NCBI GenBank assembly: GCA_016490735.1
Contig: JAEMWC010000652.1
Location: 396,001 to 460,000, forward strand
Source: Pachyseris speciosa
Taxonomy: Eukaryota > Cnidaria > Anthozoa > Scleractinia > Pachyseridae
Reading direction: 5' to 3'
DNA: 64,000 bases
In this document: piece by piece, positions 41,201-49,644 of the stretch
Layout: every line of letters starts with the position of its first letter
How positions within the stretch are numbered: the first letter of the stretch is position 1
Notes under the pieces: model-generated
What the model saw: only the letters and a program-made list of their open reading frames with translations
Told to the model about the DNA's origin: nothing
Database searches by the model: none
Program-made: the position numbers and the translations under genes

Positions 41201-43177
41201 CTACGACTTCACAACACCCAAAACTGCTGCAGAGGTAAGCAGTAATGCATTTGTATAGCTTCATATCGGTCATATTTTCTATAAATTACTAGCCGTCTGT
41301 AAAGCCACCCACTGAGTGTTTTCAATGCAGCGTTTTTCATGGTCGAGATTCCGATGTTTTCGTGTGTGGCTAGGTAAGGTTTTCAGATTTTAAAACCCCG
41401 ATGAGCTATCTCCTCTTGAATGTTTATTTTTTAAATTTATTACTTTCAGGTAGTTTTATGAAATTAAACATATCGAAAAGGCTTAGGGGTAATATTGAAT
41501 TGTAACCGACAGGCAAGAAACCGTTCGAGACTCGGCTTCTTTGCAATTTGTTGTCATAAGGAATAAAAGATTCCAAGCTAGTTGACGTCGTGACATCCTA
41601 ATAAGGTTTAATGATCTTTCTTAATCAGACTTAATTCAATATAGTTAGTTGCATTTGAAAAGCAAATATACCACACATTGCTAGCTATAACAGTTGAAGT
41701 CTCGGGCAAAAATAGAAGCTGTTAGCTACGTGGCATGCTTATTCAACAAAGAATGCTATACTGTATACATATTCGTTTATTTAGCCAGTCACATATCCAC
41801 TGAAATTTGAGAATAATTAGAGCTATCTAGGGATCCAGTCATGACTGCCAGAAATGAAAATACGTATTACGATATTTTAAGTTTATAGGTATAAATCATT
41901 CGCAATTGATAACACAGTTTAAATACTTACCAGAACTTATTTTCCACTCATTATTCACAACAACTCTCACTGACTTAAATGTTTCGACACCACTAGCATA
42001 AATAAAACAAACGTGGTTAAAAGACCCTCTGTTTAAATCTCTGCCAGGCTCAATTATTTCACAAAACGTTCATTTATGAGAAGGAAGAATAACGACGAAA
42101 AGGAACATAAACAAGTGTTTTTTTGCGCAGACAGATAATACGTCTCGAATGAGGATTATGTAGTCATTCAAGTTTTTATTATTCATGAGCCTGTTTAAGC
42201 CTGTTTCGACACCACTAGCATAAATAAAACAAACTTGGTTTAAGGACCCTCTGTTTAAATCTCTGTCGGGCTCAACTTTCTAACAAAATGTTCATTTATG
42301 AGCAGGAAGCCTAACGACATAACACAAGTAAACAAGAGTTTTTTCTTTCTTTCTGCGCAGACAGATAATACGTCTCGAATGAGGATTATGTAGTCATTCA
42401 AGTTTTTATTATTCATGAGGTTAAATATCAGATGCGATGTTGCACGTCTTGGTATTGTTTAAAATACTTTTTTATTTTCACTGACGATGGATCATGGTTT
42501 ATTAATTACTGCTGATCATCTCTATTTAGATCCAGTTCTTCCTCCCAATGAAGTCGAGCCATAATGTGGCTATACTTTTTGAGTCATTGAATGAAATGGT
42601 TCTGTAAATGAAATCGTAAATAAAATTAGCTAACCAGCCGTTCGATCTTGATGTAGTTTTTCCTTTATGGTCCTCTCATTGGGAAGTAAAAGTAAAATCA
42701 AATATATGCGCAACTAGTAACAATTTCCGCAATAACATCTCTTACCATATTTTTATTTTATTTTCATAGTATGAGAAAGAGTTAATTGACCTTCGCGAAG
42801 AGCTGCTGGAGACAAAGAGAACTCTGGCTTCAACCCACGAACAGTTGATCTTACAGGAGTCCAGCACGCATAAACTGGTAGCTTCCTTCAAGGAGAGGCT
42901 GGCAGAAAGTGAGAACTCCCTTCAGCAGTTGCGTGAGGAGAAAGACACAGAAATGAAAGAGCTTCTTGATCGCTTGGTAAGCGTGGAATCTGAACTGCGC
43001 AAAGAGCAGAAAGAAATGCAAGAAGTAATTCAAGCCAAGCAGGTGATCATCGACGCTCAAGAGAGGAGGATCAAGTCAGTGGACTCGAACAATGCCAAGC
43101 TAATCGCTACCTTGAGCCAGATTAGGGGTTCAAGGAATAACAACAAGGTCTTGAATTACCCCAGTAGTGATCTTTAG
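20894..43177 (+). CDS. SynGAP/DAB2IP/RASAL2-family Ras GTPase-activating protein (whole gene)
   Basis: This family stimulates GTP hydrolysis by Ras/Rap at membranes. Domains, numbered from the ATG at 27409 (1,016 residues): PH second half about 6-65; C2 about 74-197; RasGAP about 225-457, with a conserved arginine finger (R275 in [13 protein letters not shown]) and the FLR motif at 383-385 ([16 protein letters not shown]); Ser/Arg-rich region about 540-850; coiled coil about 882-995. All 19 exons from 30624 keep one frame through GT-AG introns. Exons 27342-27423 and 24903-24988 join in phase, and SHETL resembles the vertebrate SHESL segment before the PH half. Exons 21068-21162 and 20894-20963 are less sure; with them the protein is 1,122 residues, similar to DAB2IP. 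The last three residues, SDL, fit a class I PDZ ligand. The C-terminal coiled coil looks closest to DAB2IP, but a cnidarian gene probably predates the vertebrate split, so no symbol is given. Confidence 0.9.
21068..21162 (+). CDS. RasGAP gene: probable N-terminal exon
   Basis: The acceptor TTTTATTGCAG and the very strong donor GTGAGTAAAG bracket 95 bases. They read [20 protein letters not shown] and onward, starting in phase 1 and ending in phase 0, which matches the start of the exon at 24903. The basic, Ser-rich composition is like the region before the PH domain in vertebrate relatives. Confidence 0.5.
21577..21603. repeat. (ACT)n microsatellite
   Basis: About seven perfect triplets. Confidence 0.9.
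23340..23598 (+). promoter_or_regulatory. Possible alternative promoter and non-coding first exon of the RasGAP gene
   Basis: GACGCCATATTG at about 23362 resembles the YY1 core (CGCCAT-TT) often found just downstream of animal start sites. The following 230 bases have no long frame and end at AAG followed by GTGAGT, a near-ideal donor. Spliced to 24903, this would be a 5' UTR exon, with translation starting at the ATG at 27409. It is inferred from signals only. Confidence 0.3.
24903..24988 (+). CDS. RasGAP gene: N-terminal exon
   Basis: A long pyrimidine tract ending TTTTCAG and the donor GTAAGC flank a frame [20 protein letters not shown] and onward. It is the only open frame of the three. 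It ends in phase 2, matching the exon at 27342. The basic Ser/Arg stretch resembles the segment before SHESL in vertebrate family members. Confidence 0.7.
27342..27423 (+). CDS. RasGAP gene: exon with candidate downstream start codon
   Basis: The acceptor CTCAATTCCCAG and donor GTAAGT flank 82 bases reading [20 protein letters not shown] and onward, ending MKTTT in phase 0. It accepts the two-base overhang of the exon at 24903. ATG at 27409-27411 is the first in-frame Met in the strongly supported part and could serve as a start in a short isoform. An 8-codon upstream ORF (27379) would precede it in a transcript starting here. Confidence 0.75.
28363..28617. mobile_element. Fold-back MITE in a RasGAP intron
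   Basis: The left arm (28363-28448, GCAATAGACCACAAGTT and onward) is an imperfect reverse complement of the right arm (28533-28617, ending CTTGTGGTCTATTGC). Each arm is about 85 bases with an 84-base centre. No coding capacity. Confidence 0.75.
29922..30011. repeat. Imperfect hairpin, about 90 bp
   Basis: ATTCGCCACTTCCACATCTC is mirrored by GAGATGTGGTGGTGGCGAAT. The spacer is rich in T and C (TTTTTTTGCCCCCC). It looks like a tiny inverted-repeat element. Confidence 0.6.
30624..30778 (+). CDS. RasGAP gene: PH domain C-terminal half
   Basis: The acceptor CTTAACAG and donor GTAAGG flank residues 6-57. The frame includes [18 protein letters not shown] and [14 protein letters not shown], which track the vertebrate IKPVHSSILGQEFCFEVTT and CFSCRSAAERDKW block closely. 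It starts in phase 0 and ends in phase 2. Confidence 0.92.
31216..31250. repeat. (CAA)n microsatellite
   Basis: Imperfect CAA repeat in the intron after the PH exon. Confidence 0.85.
32357..32464 (+). CDS. RasGAP gene: end of PH and start of C2
   Basis: Residues 57-93. The frame includes [17 protein letters not shown] and [13 protein letters not shown], the first beta strand of the C2 domain. Donor GTAAAC; phase 2 in and out. Confidence 0.93.
33104..33202 (+). CDS. RasGAP gene: C2 domain exon 2
   Basis: Residues 93-126: [19 protein letters not shown] and [10 protein letters not shown], matching the family's yCELclDd-lYARTt and vFWGEhFeF strands. Donor GTGAGT. Confidence 0.95.
33669..33754 (+). 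CDS. RasGAP gene: C2 domain exon 3
   Basis: Residues 126-155: [19 protein letters not shown], then a lysine-rich loop (KNKKEKRKP) as in vertebrate relatives. Donor GTGAGT; phase 1 end. Confidence 0.95.
34122..34252 (+). CDS. RasGAP gene: C2 domain exon 4
   Basis: Residues 155-198: [20 protein letters not shown] and IRLRFKYQ, the last C2 strands (family EkWYPV and iRiKaRYQ). Ends in phase 0. Confidence 0.95.
34402..34446 (+). CDS. RasGAP gene: C2-GAP linker exon
   Basis: Fifteen codons, [15 protein letters not shown], equal to the family's tisILPmelYkEfaE. Acceptor CTTAACAG; donor GTACCG. Confidence 0.9.
34801..34866 (+). CDS. RasGAP gene: GAP domain exon 1
   Basis: [20 protein letters not shown], then LK; residues 214-235. 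This is the start of the GAP helical core. Acceptor TTCTTTTCAG. Confidence 0.93.
34959..35055 (+). CDS. RasGAP gene: GAP domain exon 2
   Basis: Residues 236-268: [20 protein letters not shown], matching the family's LvhILQstGKakdFL block. Donor GTAAAT; phase 1 end. Confidence 0.95.
35245..35324 (+). CDS. RasGAP gene: GAP domain exon 3 (arginine finger)
   Basis: Residues 268-294: [20 protein letters not shown]. The Arg in VFRGN aligns with the catalytic arginine finger of IFREN in SynGAP and DAB2IP, so catalysis is expected. Donor GTAAGC. Confidence 0.96.
35488..35663. mobile_element. MITE in a RasGAP intron, about 176 bp
   Basis: The left arm (GGCTATTTCCG and onward, with TTCAAAGCGAG) is mirrored by the right arm (CTCGCTTTGAA, ending ACGGAAATGGCC). 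The terminal inverted repeats are about 45 bp. It lies in the intron after the arginine-finger exon. Confidence 0.7.
36072..36134 (+). CDS. RasGAP gene: GAP domain exon 4
   Basis: [20 protein letters not shown] then E; residues 295-315, equal to the family's YLqdalGeFi-alYEseenCE. Phase 0 at both ends. Confidence 0.95.
36273..36385 (+). CDS. RasGAP gene: GAP domain exon 5
   Basis: Residues 316-353: [19 protein letters not shown] and onward, ending SSCFFP. DPSK is shared with DAB2IP. Donor GTAAGA; phase 2. Confidence 0.95.
36744..36821 (+). CDS. RasGAP gene: GAP domain exon 6
   Basis: Residues 353-379: [20 protein letters not shown] then STKLIS, aligned with ELkevFaswR and eRLIS of the family. 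Phase 2 in and out. Confidence 0.95.
37152..37219 (+). CDS. RasGAP gene: GAP domain exon 7 (FLR motif)
   Basis: Residues 379-402: [20 protein letters not shown]. This is the signature [14 protein letters not shown] block, whose Arg stabilises the finger loop. Confidence 0.97.
37404..37479 (+). CDS. RasGAP gene: GAP domain exon 8
   Basis: Residues 402-427: [20 protein letters not shown] then LANFT, nearly identical to the mammalian block EYPDe-TsRtLTLIAKV-QNLANF. Confidence 0.97.
37647..37737 (+). CDS. RasGAP gene: GAP domain exon 9
   Basis: Residues 427-457: [20 protein letters not shown], ending [11 protein letters not shown]2IP has KFGSKEEYMSFMNQFLE. Donor GTAAGT. Confidence 0.97.
37991..38104 (+). 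CDS. RasGAP gene: post-GAP exon
   Basis: Residues 458-495: [20 protein letters not shown], matching the family's FeGYIDLGRELs-LH-LLwe. Phase 0 at both ends. Confidence 0.94.
38173..38537 (-). mobile_element. tRNA-derived SINE, antisense in a RasGAP intron
   Basis: On the minus strand it starts GTTGGCGCAGTGGTGAGAGC (A-box region), has a B-box GGGTTCGATTA, and continues through a conserved body (TCCGGGTACTCCGGTTTTC). It ends in an (ATT)n tail of about 100 bases (38173-38276). A second copy with the same body is at 54369-54651. Confidence 0.85.
38826..39895 (+). CDS. RasGAP gene: large low-complexity exon
   Basis: Acceptor TTCTTTAG and donor GTAAGC; 1,070 bases, residues 496-852. It begins [20 protein letters not shown], then becomes Ser/Arg/Pro-rich ([16 protein letters not shown] near residues 775-790). 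It is presumably disordered and rich in phosphorylation sites, as in the equivalent part of vertebrate proteins, where sequence is not conserved. Repeated SRTSSSS units near 39700 and 39760 suggest local duplication. Confidence 0.93.
41147..41234 (+). CDS. RasGAP gene: short linker exon
   Basis: Residues 852-881: [20 protein letters not shown] and onward to the phase 0 donor GTAAGC. The acceptor is TTGTAACAG. No motif recognised. Confidence 0.88.
41981..42419. repeat. Two-copy diverged tandem duplication in a RasGAP intron
   Basis: GTTTCGACACCACTAGCATA starts both copies (41981 and 42202, offset 221). Most of the unit has diverged by substitutions and indels, but a 66-base block (42124-42189 and 42354-42419) is identical in both. 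Confidence 0.85.
42770..43177 (+). CDS. RasGAP gene: last exon, C-terminal coiled coil
   Basis: Acceptor TTTTCATAG; 135 codons to TAG. Residues 882-995 form a long heptad-rich coiled coil, including [17 protein letters not shown] and [20 protein letters not shown], very close to the DAB2IP C-terminus. In vertebrate SynGAP this region trimerises. The protein ends NYPSSDL; Ser-x-Leu at the terminus fits a class I PDZ ligand. Confidence 0.95.
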   Translation, partial: YEKELIDLREELLETKRTLASTHEQLILQESSTHKLVASFKERLAESENSLQQLREEKDTEMKELLDRLVSVESELRKEQKEMQEVIQAKQVIIDAQERRIKSVDSNNAKLIATLSQIRGSRNNNKVLNYPSSDL

Positions 43178-45130
43178 TCTGAAACAGGATCACGTTCTCC
43201 ACAGGAAGTAAGCGGCACTTCTATGCGCGGTCAATTGAGCAAAGGGGAGTCGAAGAAGCAAACGTCCGCCAGAGGTTACGCAAAAATCTTTAAGACTTTA
43301 TCGAGGGCTTTGATCCACTAAATCAGCGGTCGAGAGCCATGTTTCTCCACTGGCTAAAATAACAACGACTCCGTGAAAAGTGAGAACTTCTAAAAATGTT
43401 GTATTTTATCTACCCCGACTGGGAGTCAGCAAGGATGACTAGGCGTATCACGCTTTCTCTACAACTACCTGTTATCGACCCAGGCGTCTTTCATCCTAAT
43501 GAGTTTGATTCACATCCACTGAAAAGGAATTTGTATCTTGTTCAACTATTGACGGTTTTTCTCACGAGGGGCGATAAAACATGCAACTGGATAAAAATTC
43601 TTTCTCAGAATCCCACTACACTAATATGTTTTAGCTTGCGATGCCTAAATATGTATGAATCTCAGAAGCTCTGTTATAAGGAGAATTCAGGGATAAGTCC
43701 CAACATTTGACTTTCTTATTTTTTTTCAAGTATGAGCTACTATAGTCGATTACCTTTTCAATACTTCCGTGAAACGTCGAGTCATTTGTATGGATAATTT
43801 TCTAAGATTCCCATTTAAATGAAAGTTACTAACTAAGCGGCACTCTGCCGTGGTATTGTTTGACTTTCATGTTTTGCCAAGTGATTTTGTGTTATTTTTT
43901 GTCTAGCAACTCTTGTGATTGAATGGAATGAAACGACATTCCTGCGAAACAAATTTTGTAGCTTGTTTCAGCTATCTAGAAGTTGCTCTATTTTAAGGTT
44001 AGGTCGCTAGTATTGACCCATATACTAGGAAAATTTTGATTAAATTAATAGATCAGGGGTTATTCGTCCGCAAAATAGTGTTTTCAAACAACCCGTGAAA
44101 CAGATTGAAGTTGATTTTGTTTTTCCTTTAGAAAACTATTGCAGTGTATTGTTTTGTCGTAATGTTTTGGCAAGTAAATGGACGACAATTCTTTTTCAAG
44201 GGATCTAAAAAGACTCTTACAGTCAATTTTATTTATGAAAAATTTAAATTGTATTAAGTTTTCTTGTATAATAATGCCTTTTTTCCTTTTTTGGCCCGGG
44301 CATAAAATTTAACTAAAAAGGGCTCGATTGTAACAGGCCAAAGTGAAATATGAAAATACATAAATACTGTTAACTAAAAATTATATCATTTCATTATTGT
44401 ATCATACGTTTGTAAGGGAAAATGGAAAATAACGAGATTTACCAAGCGAAATACAAAATAGAATCCGAAATTAAAGTTATAAAATAATAGACCCATAAAC
44501 CTCTTCAAATGAAAATGTGTAGCAGTATTTAATTTAGCTTAAATTAATTTGAAGTTGGAAAGCAATTAATACATGGATAAAGTTAATAATAAAAAAGAGC
44601 GAAAGTGGAAAAAATTGACAATCCTGATTAATAACAGTTTTTTGCCAGGATAGGCGACGGATCAACATAATAATTTCCTCTGTGCACTCTTATACCCTTT
44701 CCCACCCCCGGTTAACCGGGCAGAGATTTCAGCTCGGCTTCCCGAACAAATCTTCTTAAAAGGCGTTTGCGATTACATGAATTACATGATTACATGAATT
44801 TCAGCCCAGGTTGAAGGGCTGATGAACCTCATGTAATAGCACTCAAATTTTAGCCCAGGCTGGAAAGTGAGTTTGGACATGCGCACTGATAGTGTTTTAA
44901 TCGAAAAAGACAAACTTAATCCCAGAGCCCGCAACCCCTTGTGGAGTGTAAGGAGGGATGGGTAAGACGGCCTAACGTCCAGGACGAAATTTCAATCACG
45001 GCTGAGATTCGAATGTAATCGCAACAAAATTTTAAGATATTTCAACAAAATATTAATATATTGAGGACTTGATCCCAACCATTGACGGCCACTATGAGAT
45101 GGGGCTACTTCGGAAAGGAGTCGGGCCCTT
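43178..45130. other. RasGAP 3' UTR and flank
   Basis: No further coding exon was seen. AATAAA-type signals occur near 44586. A frame at 43396-43710 has no recognisable features. Confidence 0.4.
44690..45010. repeat. Repeat-like region with mirrored ATTTCAG/GATTACATG motifs
   Basis: CGATTACATGAATTACATGA and CAGCCCAGG-type blocks recur, and a related stretch is present at about 50695-50735. Boundaries are unclear. Confidence 0.35.
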
Positions 45131-45133
45131 GTC

Positions 45134-45170
45134 TTAAAGGGGCACTGTGGCGTAATTTGGATCTCAAGTC
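45134..45170 (+). repeat. Partner end of the TTAA-type MITE family
   Basis: TTAA followed by AGGGGCACTGTGGCG resembles both ends of the element at 17796-18178. The opposite end was not found, so this may be a truncated copy. Confidence 0.4.
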
Positions 45171-45457
45171 AAACCTGTGTCTGCAGCAGTGGAACATTTA
45201 AAACAATTTGCAGTTTTCCTACGAAGTATTTGATATGCGCAGTGGAACTATTTGCAATTATCTAAGGCCACGGATGATGGAGGAAATTGATTTCATAACG
45301 TTTTCAAGTTTCGTCATTGTTTCCGGGAGAAATCGCCATGAAATAATACTAGTTTCTTTTCCGTCCGAGAAATAATTTAAATTCTACCTCTTTGTGTGAC
45401 ACGGGTCATTGAACTGGGTAGTAGATAAAGTACGTCCATGCAATTTGAACAAACGTT

Positions 45458-45632
45458 CATGACTGAGACCTGGCGTGACAGTACAGCGAATAAACTGTCT
45501 CATGACTGAGACCTGGCGTGACAGTACAGCGAACAAACTGTCTCATGACTGAGACCTGGCGTGACAGTACAGCGAACAAACTGTCTCATGACTGAGACCT
45601 GGCGTGACAGTACAGCGAGCATGACAGACGCC
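45458..45632. repeat. 43-bp minisatellite, 4 copies
   Basis: The unit begins CATGACTGAGACCTGGCGTG and recurs at 45458, 45501, 45544 and 45587 with almost no change; the last copy is partial. Confidence 0.95.
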
Positions 45633-46015
45633 AGGCTACCAAGCCTGCTTCATGCAATGCTGAGCGAAAGTCTGTTCGTTTAGGTCACCATCATCAGTTT
45701 CTGTAATGACGTACAATTTAGAGTATTAATTATTAACATACTTGCCAACTATAAGTTAGCAAAACGTAGAAAACACAGTCACTGGCTGCAGTTATTAGAG
45801 TTTTTATGATAAAACCAAAGTAAGTCTGGAATGTCTCCAAAATATTAACTGCTTATTGTTCAAACCGGCAAAATGACTTCCATCATCCATCATCCTTTAA
45901 GGAAGTAAACCACCCAACAAGAAAAAAACCAAACCGGCCAAAACAAAACAAAACAAAGAAATAATAAAATGACGATGTCATAACAATAGTAAAACAAGAT
46001 GCTAGAAGGGCAACA

Positions 46016-46086
46016 GGGGGCAACCAGGATTGAACCGGTGTCCTCTCGATCTGCAGTCAAATGCTCCACCACTGAGCTATGCCCCC
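46016..46086 (-). tRNA. tRNA-Cys (anticodon GCA)
   Basis: The 71-base sequence folds into a full cloverleaf. Acceptor GGGGGCA pairs perfectly with TGCCCCC; the D arm is GCTC/GAGC; the anticodon loop is CTGCAGA (GCA); the T arm is ACCGG/CTGGT with loop TTCAATC. A TTTT run lies about 22 bases downstream on this strand (45991-45994). No intron. All stems pair, so it is probably functional. Confidence 0.85.
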
Positions 46087-46369
46087 TTGAATGAGATAAC
46101 AGGTAATAATTATTCAACACAACAACATGACCTGCGCGCTTCTTATCACGAGAGCAAAAATTTAATTATCACATGATTATGATTATGATTATTATCGTCT
46201 GCTAGCGCAAAGGGAAACGAATGTTTGCTAAAACTGCAAAAACATTAAAGAAAAAAACGTTTTTCGTTACTTTTGTGATCAAACTTGTCAATTCAGTTTG
46301 AGTAACAAATAAGTCAAATTTTAATCGGGCTTTTGAGAAATGGAATTTGTTTCCAGATTTCCTTTTTCT

Positions 46370-46880
46370 GTTTTTGTTTTCAACTATCAACAACTTGCTT
46401 GAGATGAACACTGATCCCTTATATCCTAGTAGCACCGATGATAGTGCCTTGGCAAATGCCTTTGCATTGCTGATTTCTTTGCCGAGAAGATTTCAAAAAT
46501 ACGCAGTTCCATTCTGGGTGCCAAGACTAATTTTGGTGTTACATCTCTTTCTCCCGTTACGTCAGTGCACAGCTCGTCTCTCTTCCTTCAGCCAAGTGGA
46601 TGTGCAGTGTTGTTCATAAACTGCTAACTGGGTTGTCAAAAAATATCCTGCTGCTTGGATCCTCTGCCTGTGTGCATCTGTCTTAAAGGAATGCAGCGAT
46701 ACTTTACTGCCCATCTTTGCCAAGATAATTAATTTTTCGCTTTCACATGGGGCTATGCCGGATTCCCTAAAGACTGCTATGTTGCTACCTTTACTCAAAA
46801 AGAAGAATGCTGATCATGAAACTTTCTCTAATATTCGCCCCATATCAAACTTGAAGCTTATCTCTCAGCTCATATGTAAG
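46370..46880 (+). mobile_element. CR1/L2-like LINE fragment (reverse transcriptase N-terminal part)
   Basis: Two + frames, broken by frameshifts, read INNLLEMNTDPLYPSSTDD and then LKECSDTLLPIFAKIINFSL, AMPDSLKTAMLLPLLKKKNA and FSNIRPISNLKLIS. The last is the typical 'lKtA-v-PllKK--D---fsNyRPISNL--iSK' entry into the reverse transcriptase domain. The catalytic part is missing. Confidence 0.75.
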
Positions 46881-47084
46881 TCAAAATCGTGTTCAGAATG
46901 TCTTTTTAAATGGGCCAAGAATGGTTCGTTGTCACTAGGAACTACATGTGTTCACTTGTTTGCTTTGTCAGGTGGACACTATATTTGTCCTGAATGGTGC
47001 AACATCTTATTTTTATTAAGATATTTCAAAGGTCACGTGACCTCTTTTGTTTAATAATCCTTAAATTGCAAATTAAGGTCAACT

Positions 47085-47264
47085 GTTCAAAAATTTTTCG
47101 ACACGAAATGAGAAATTTCATATGCCCAAGCGGCCATATAAACACTAGTGAAATACCAAACCATTTCACTTGAATTCTTTTTACCCCTGCGAAAGGCGCG
47201 ATTTATTATGTAACCGAGAGATAACATGTCCCTGTGAAAATACGGCACGTTTTTTTGCGAAAAG
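47085..47264. repeat. Dispersed repeat, copy A (empty site)
   Basis: It matches 49367-49642, with the same order of blocks (TTTCGACACGAAATGAGAAA, GGCGCGATTTATTATGTAAC, AACATGTCCCTGTGAA). It lacks the palindrome insertion and so shows the pre-insertion sequence. Confidence 0.85.
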
Positions 47265-47799
47265 AAAATAGACTAGTTTTTCTATTAGAAAAAGAACATC
47301 TTTTTGACAGTAGTGGGGTCTATTCTCAACCTCATAGCTTTCTTATGAATAAAGATTTCGAGTACCCATTTTACACAAGCGTATTTCAGATTATGCCCGA
47401 TAACCAGGATTATATTTCAAGACATTTCTGTGAAAATGATTTTTCAACATTTTGAACCTTCTATTGCTCCCGTTTACTTAGAATGGCTGAAATGTAACTT
47501 TCGGGGTGTCAGACAACACTCTCTTTAATTTGATGGGAGGTTTCGTGCAGGCGAGAATACATCACAACCAGTCTAGTTTGACTAATAAGTTAGAGAGACT
47601 CTGGGAAAGAGGTTGCATTTCTGGTCAAGTGTAGATCGCAATTAGTGTAGCAAGATTCATCCATGAGCTAGTTCAGGGAAGCCTTTCATTTTAATATGAA
47701 GTGTGAGAAATCGAAAAGTTACAAGCTGGCTTAGAGCATTCAATACAGTCTAAAGTGATTCTGATGAATGAATGCAATACTCTGCCACAAGAATACATC

Positions 47800-49223
47800 T
47801 ACATCTACATTTATTAAGTCGATATAAAATCCCGTAAGACATCACATCAACTGTAATAAAAGCTAAAATAAAATTAAAAAAATATATATATATATACATG
47901 TAAAATCTAATTCTAATTATAAGTTGAATAAAAGTAAATATGTCAAATAACAAGGTAAATAAAAGATAACTCAAAATCATAATTTAGATCACTTATTTCA
48001 CGTGCTTTCCTAAATTTGACTTAAAATCAGATAATGACTTGCAATTCACAAGGTCAGCGGGTAGTGAGTTCCACTCTGTTTTTGATCCGGGAAAAAAGGA
48101 AAACTTAAAGACACCCTTAGAAACTTTTGGCATTCTATACGTAAAAGCATGGCTGTTGCGGGTTCTTAATTCACTGTGTGGTATTAAGTGTTCTTCTGTG
48201 TTTATGTCTACTAGATTATGACTAAATTTGTACATTAAAGTCAATCTGTTTTTCTTTCGTCTTGTTTCTAATGTATCCCATTTCAGATCAGATAACATGT
48301 CAGTCACACTTGCTGTTTTGTTGAAGTTTTGAAGGCAAAAACGAGCAGCTTTTCTTTGGACTCTCTCCAAGGTTGAAATATCTTTCTTATAGTGTGGGTC
48401 CCACGAGGCACTTGCGTACTCCAGTTTGGGTCGGACGATGCTGGTATAGGCCATTTCACGCACTTTCCTGGGGCAGTTCCAGAGATTTCTCTTGATCAAC
48501 CCTAAGGATCGACTCGCCTTGCTTGAGATAGATGAGATGTAATCAGACCACTTTAATTTACTGTTAACAGTAATTCCTAGGTACGATGCAGAGTCTACTT
48601 GTTCGAGTTTGGACCCACAGAAAAAAATGACCGTTGAGGAGGTCTTTGCTTATTTGAAATGCAGATGATGTTGCATTTAGAAGGGTTAAATTGTATCTGC
48701 CACTCATTTTTCCAAGTTTCTAGTTTATTGAGATCGTCTTGGAGATTGTCGCAATCTGAGTCTTCAACCACCACACCGTACAAGAGAGTGTCATCGGCAA
48801 ACAGCTTAACTGTAGAGCTTAGACCGTCTGGCAGGTCATTAATGTATGTTAGAAACAACAGCGGGCCTAGCTTGTTGGTACGCCAGAGGTCAGTGGGGAA
48901 GAGGTAGATGTTGCACCCTCACAGATGACAGTTTGGACCCTATTAGTGAGAAAAGATTCCATCCAGGACAAGAGGTCTCCATGGATACCGTAACGCTCCA
49001 GCTTCATTAGTAAGCGTCGCTGTGGGACTTTATCAAAGGCTTTAGAAAAGTCCAACACAGCAGCATGAATAGATTTGTTTTGTTGTAGAGAACTTGCAAT
49101 GTCATGAATAGTAAGTATTAATTGAAGTTCTGTAGATCTTGTTGATCTAAAGCCGTGCTGACAGTCTGTTAGTATGTTATAATGTTCAAAATGTTTCATC
49201 ACATGGCTATGTACAATGTACAT
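47800..49223 (-). mobile_element. CR1/jockey-like LINE, 5'-truncated, two frame breaks
   Basis: Three minus-strand frames form one reverse transcriptase. 49223-48867 has CQHGFRSTRSTELQL and palm motif AAVLDFSKAFDKVP. 48858-48595 has the catalytic FADDTLLYG. 48499-47993 has the thumb and tail (YTSIVRPKLEYASASWDPHY, LERVQRKAARFC). The first break removes about 10 bases inside the usual SGVPQGS-LGP motif. A short TAGATG-type repeat near 47800 is probably the 3' tail. The copy is inactive. Confidence 0.88.
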
Positions 49224-49366
49224 TTCAGGAACTATAAAAAAAAACCTTTAGAACCTTTTTTCACTCAGTATCCATTGACAAGAGAGGATCATCCTCTCTT
49301 CCCATTGAGTAACTCCAAAGTAAAACCAAACAAGAGTTTAAATTATCCAGGCGAAGCGAACGACTG

Positions 49367-49642
49367 AAAAATCTTTCGACACGAAATGAGAAATTTCATA
49401 TGTCCAAGTAGCCTCCTTCGCAGACGTCTTTGGGCTCGTCACGCGTTCCTTCCCCACGAAGGAACGCGTGACGAGCCCAAAGACGTCTGCGAAGGAGGCT
49501 AATGTCCAAGCGGCCATATAAACACCAATGAAATACCAAACCATTTCACTTGAATTCTTTTTACCTCTGCGAAAGGCGCGATTTATTATGTAACCGAAAG
49601 ATAACATGTCCCTGTGAACATACGGCACGTTTTTGTGCGAAA
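49367..49642. repeat. Dispersed repeat, copy B (interrupted by a palindrome)
   Basis: Same sequence as 47085-47264 with a few substitutions, split at ATGTCCAAG by the 93-base insertion at 49409-49501. Confidence 0.85.
49409..49501. mobile_element. 93-bp perfect palindromic MITE with 9-bp target-site duplication
   Basis: Two perfectly complementary 44-base arms (starting TAGCCTCCTTCGCAGACGTC) flank a 5-base loop CCCAC. The element is bracketed by direct repeats ATGTCCAAG (49400-49408 and 49502-49510). A 9-bp duplication is typical of Mutator-like transposases. Confidence 0.93.
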
Positions 49643-49644
49643 CT

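Noticed and set aside
45458..45632. CRISPR-like array
   Set aside because: The 43-base units are directly abutting with no unique spacers, so this is a minisatellite.
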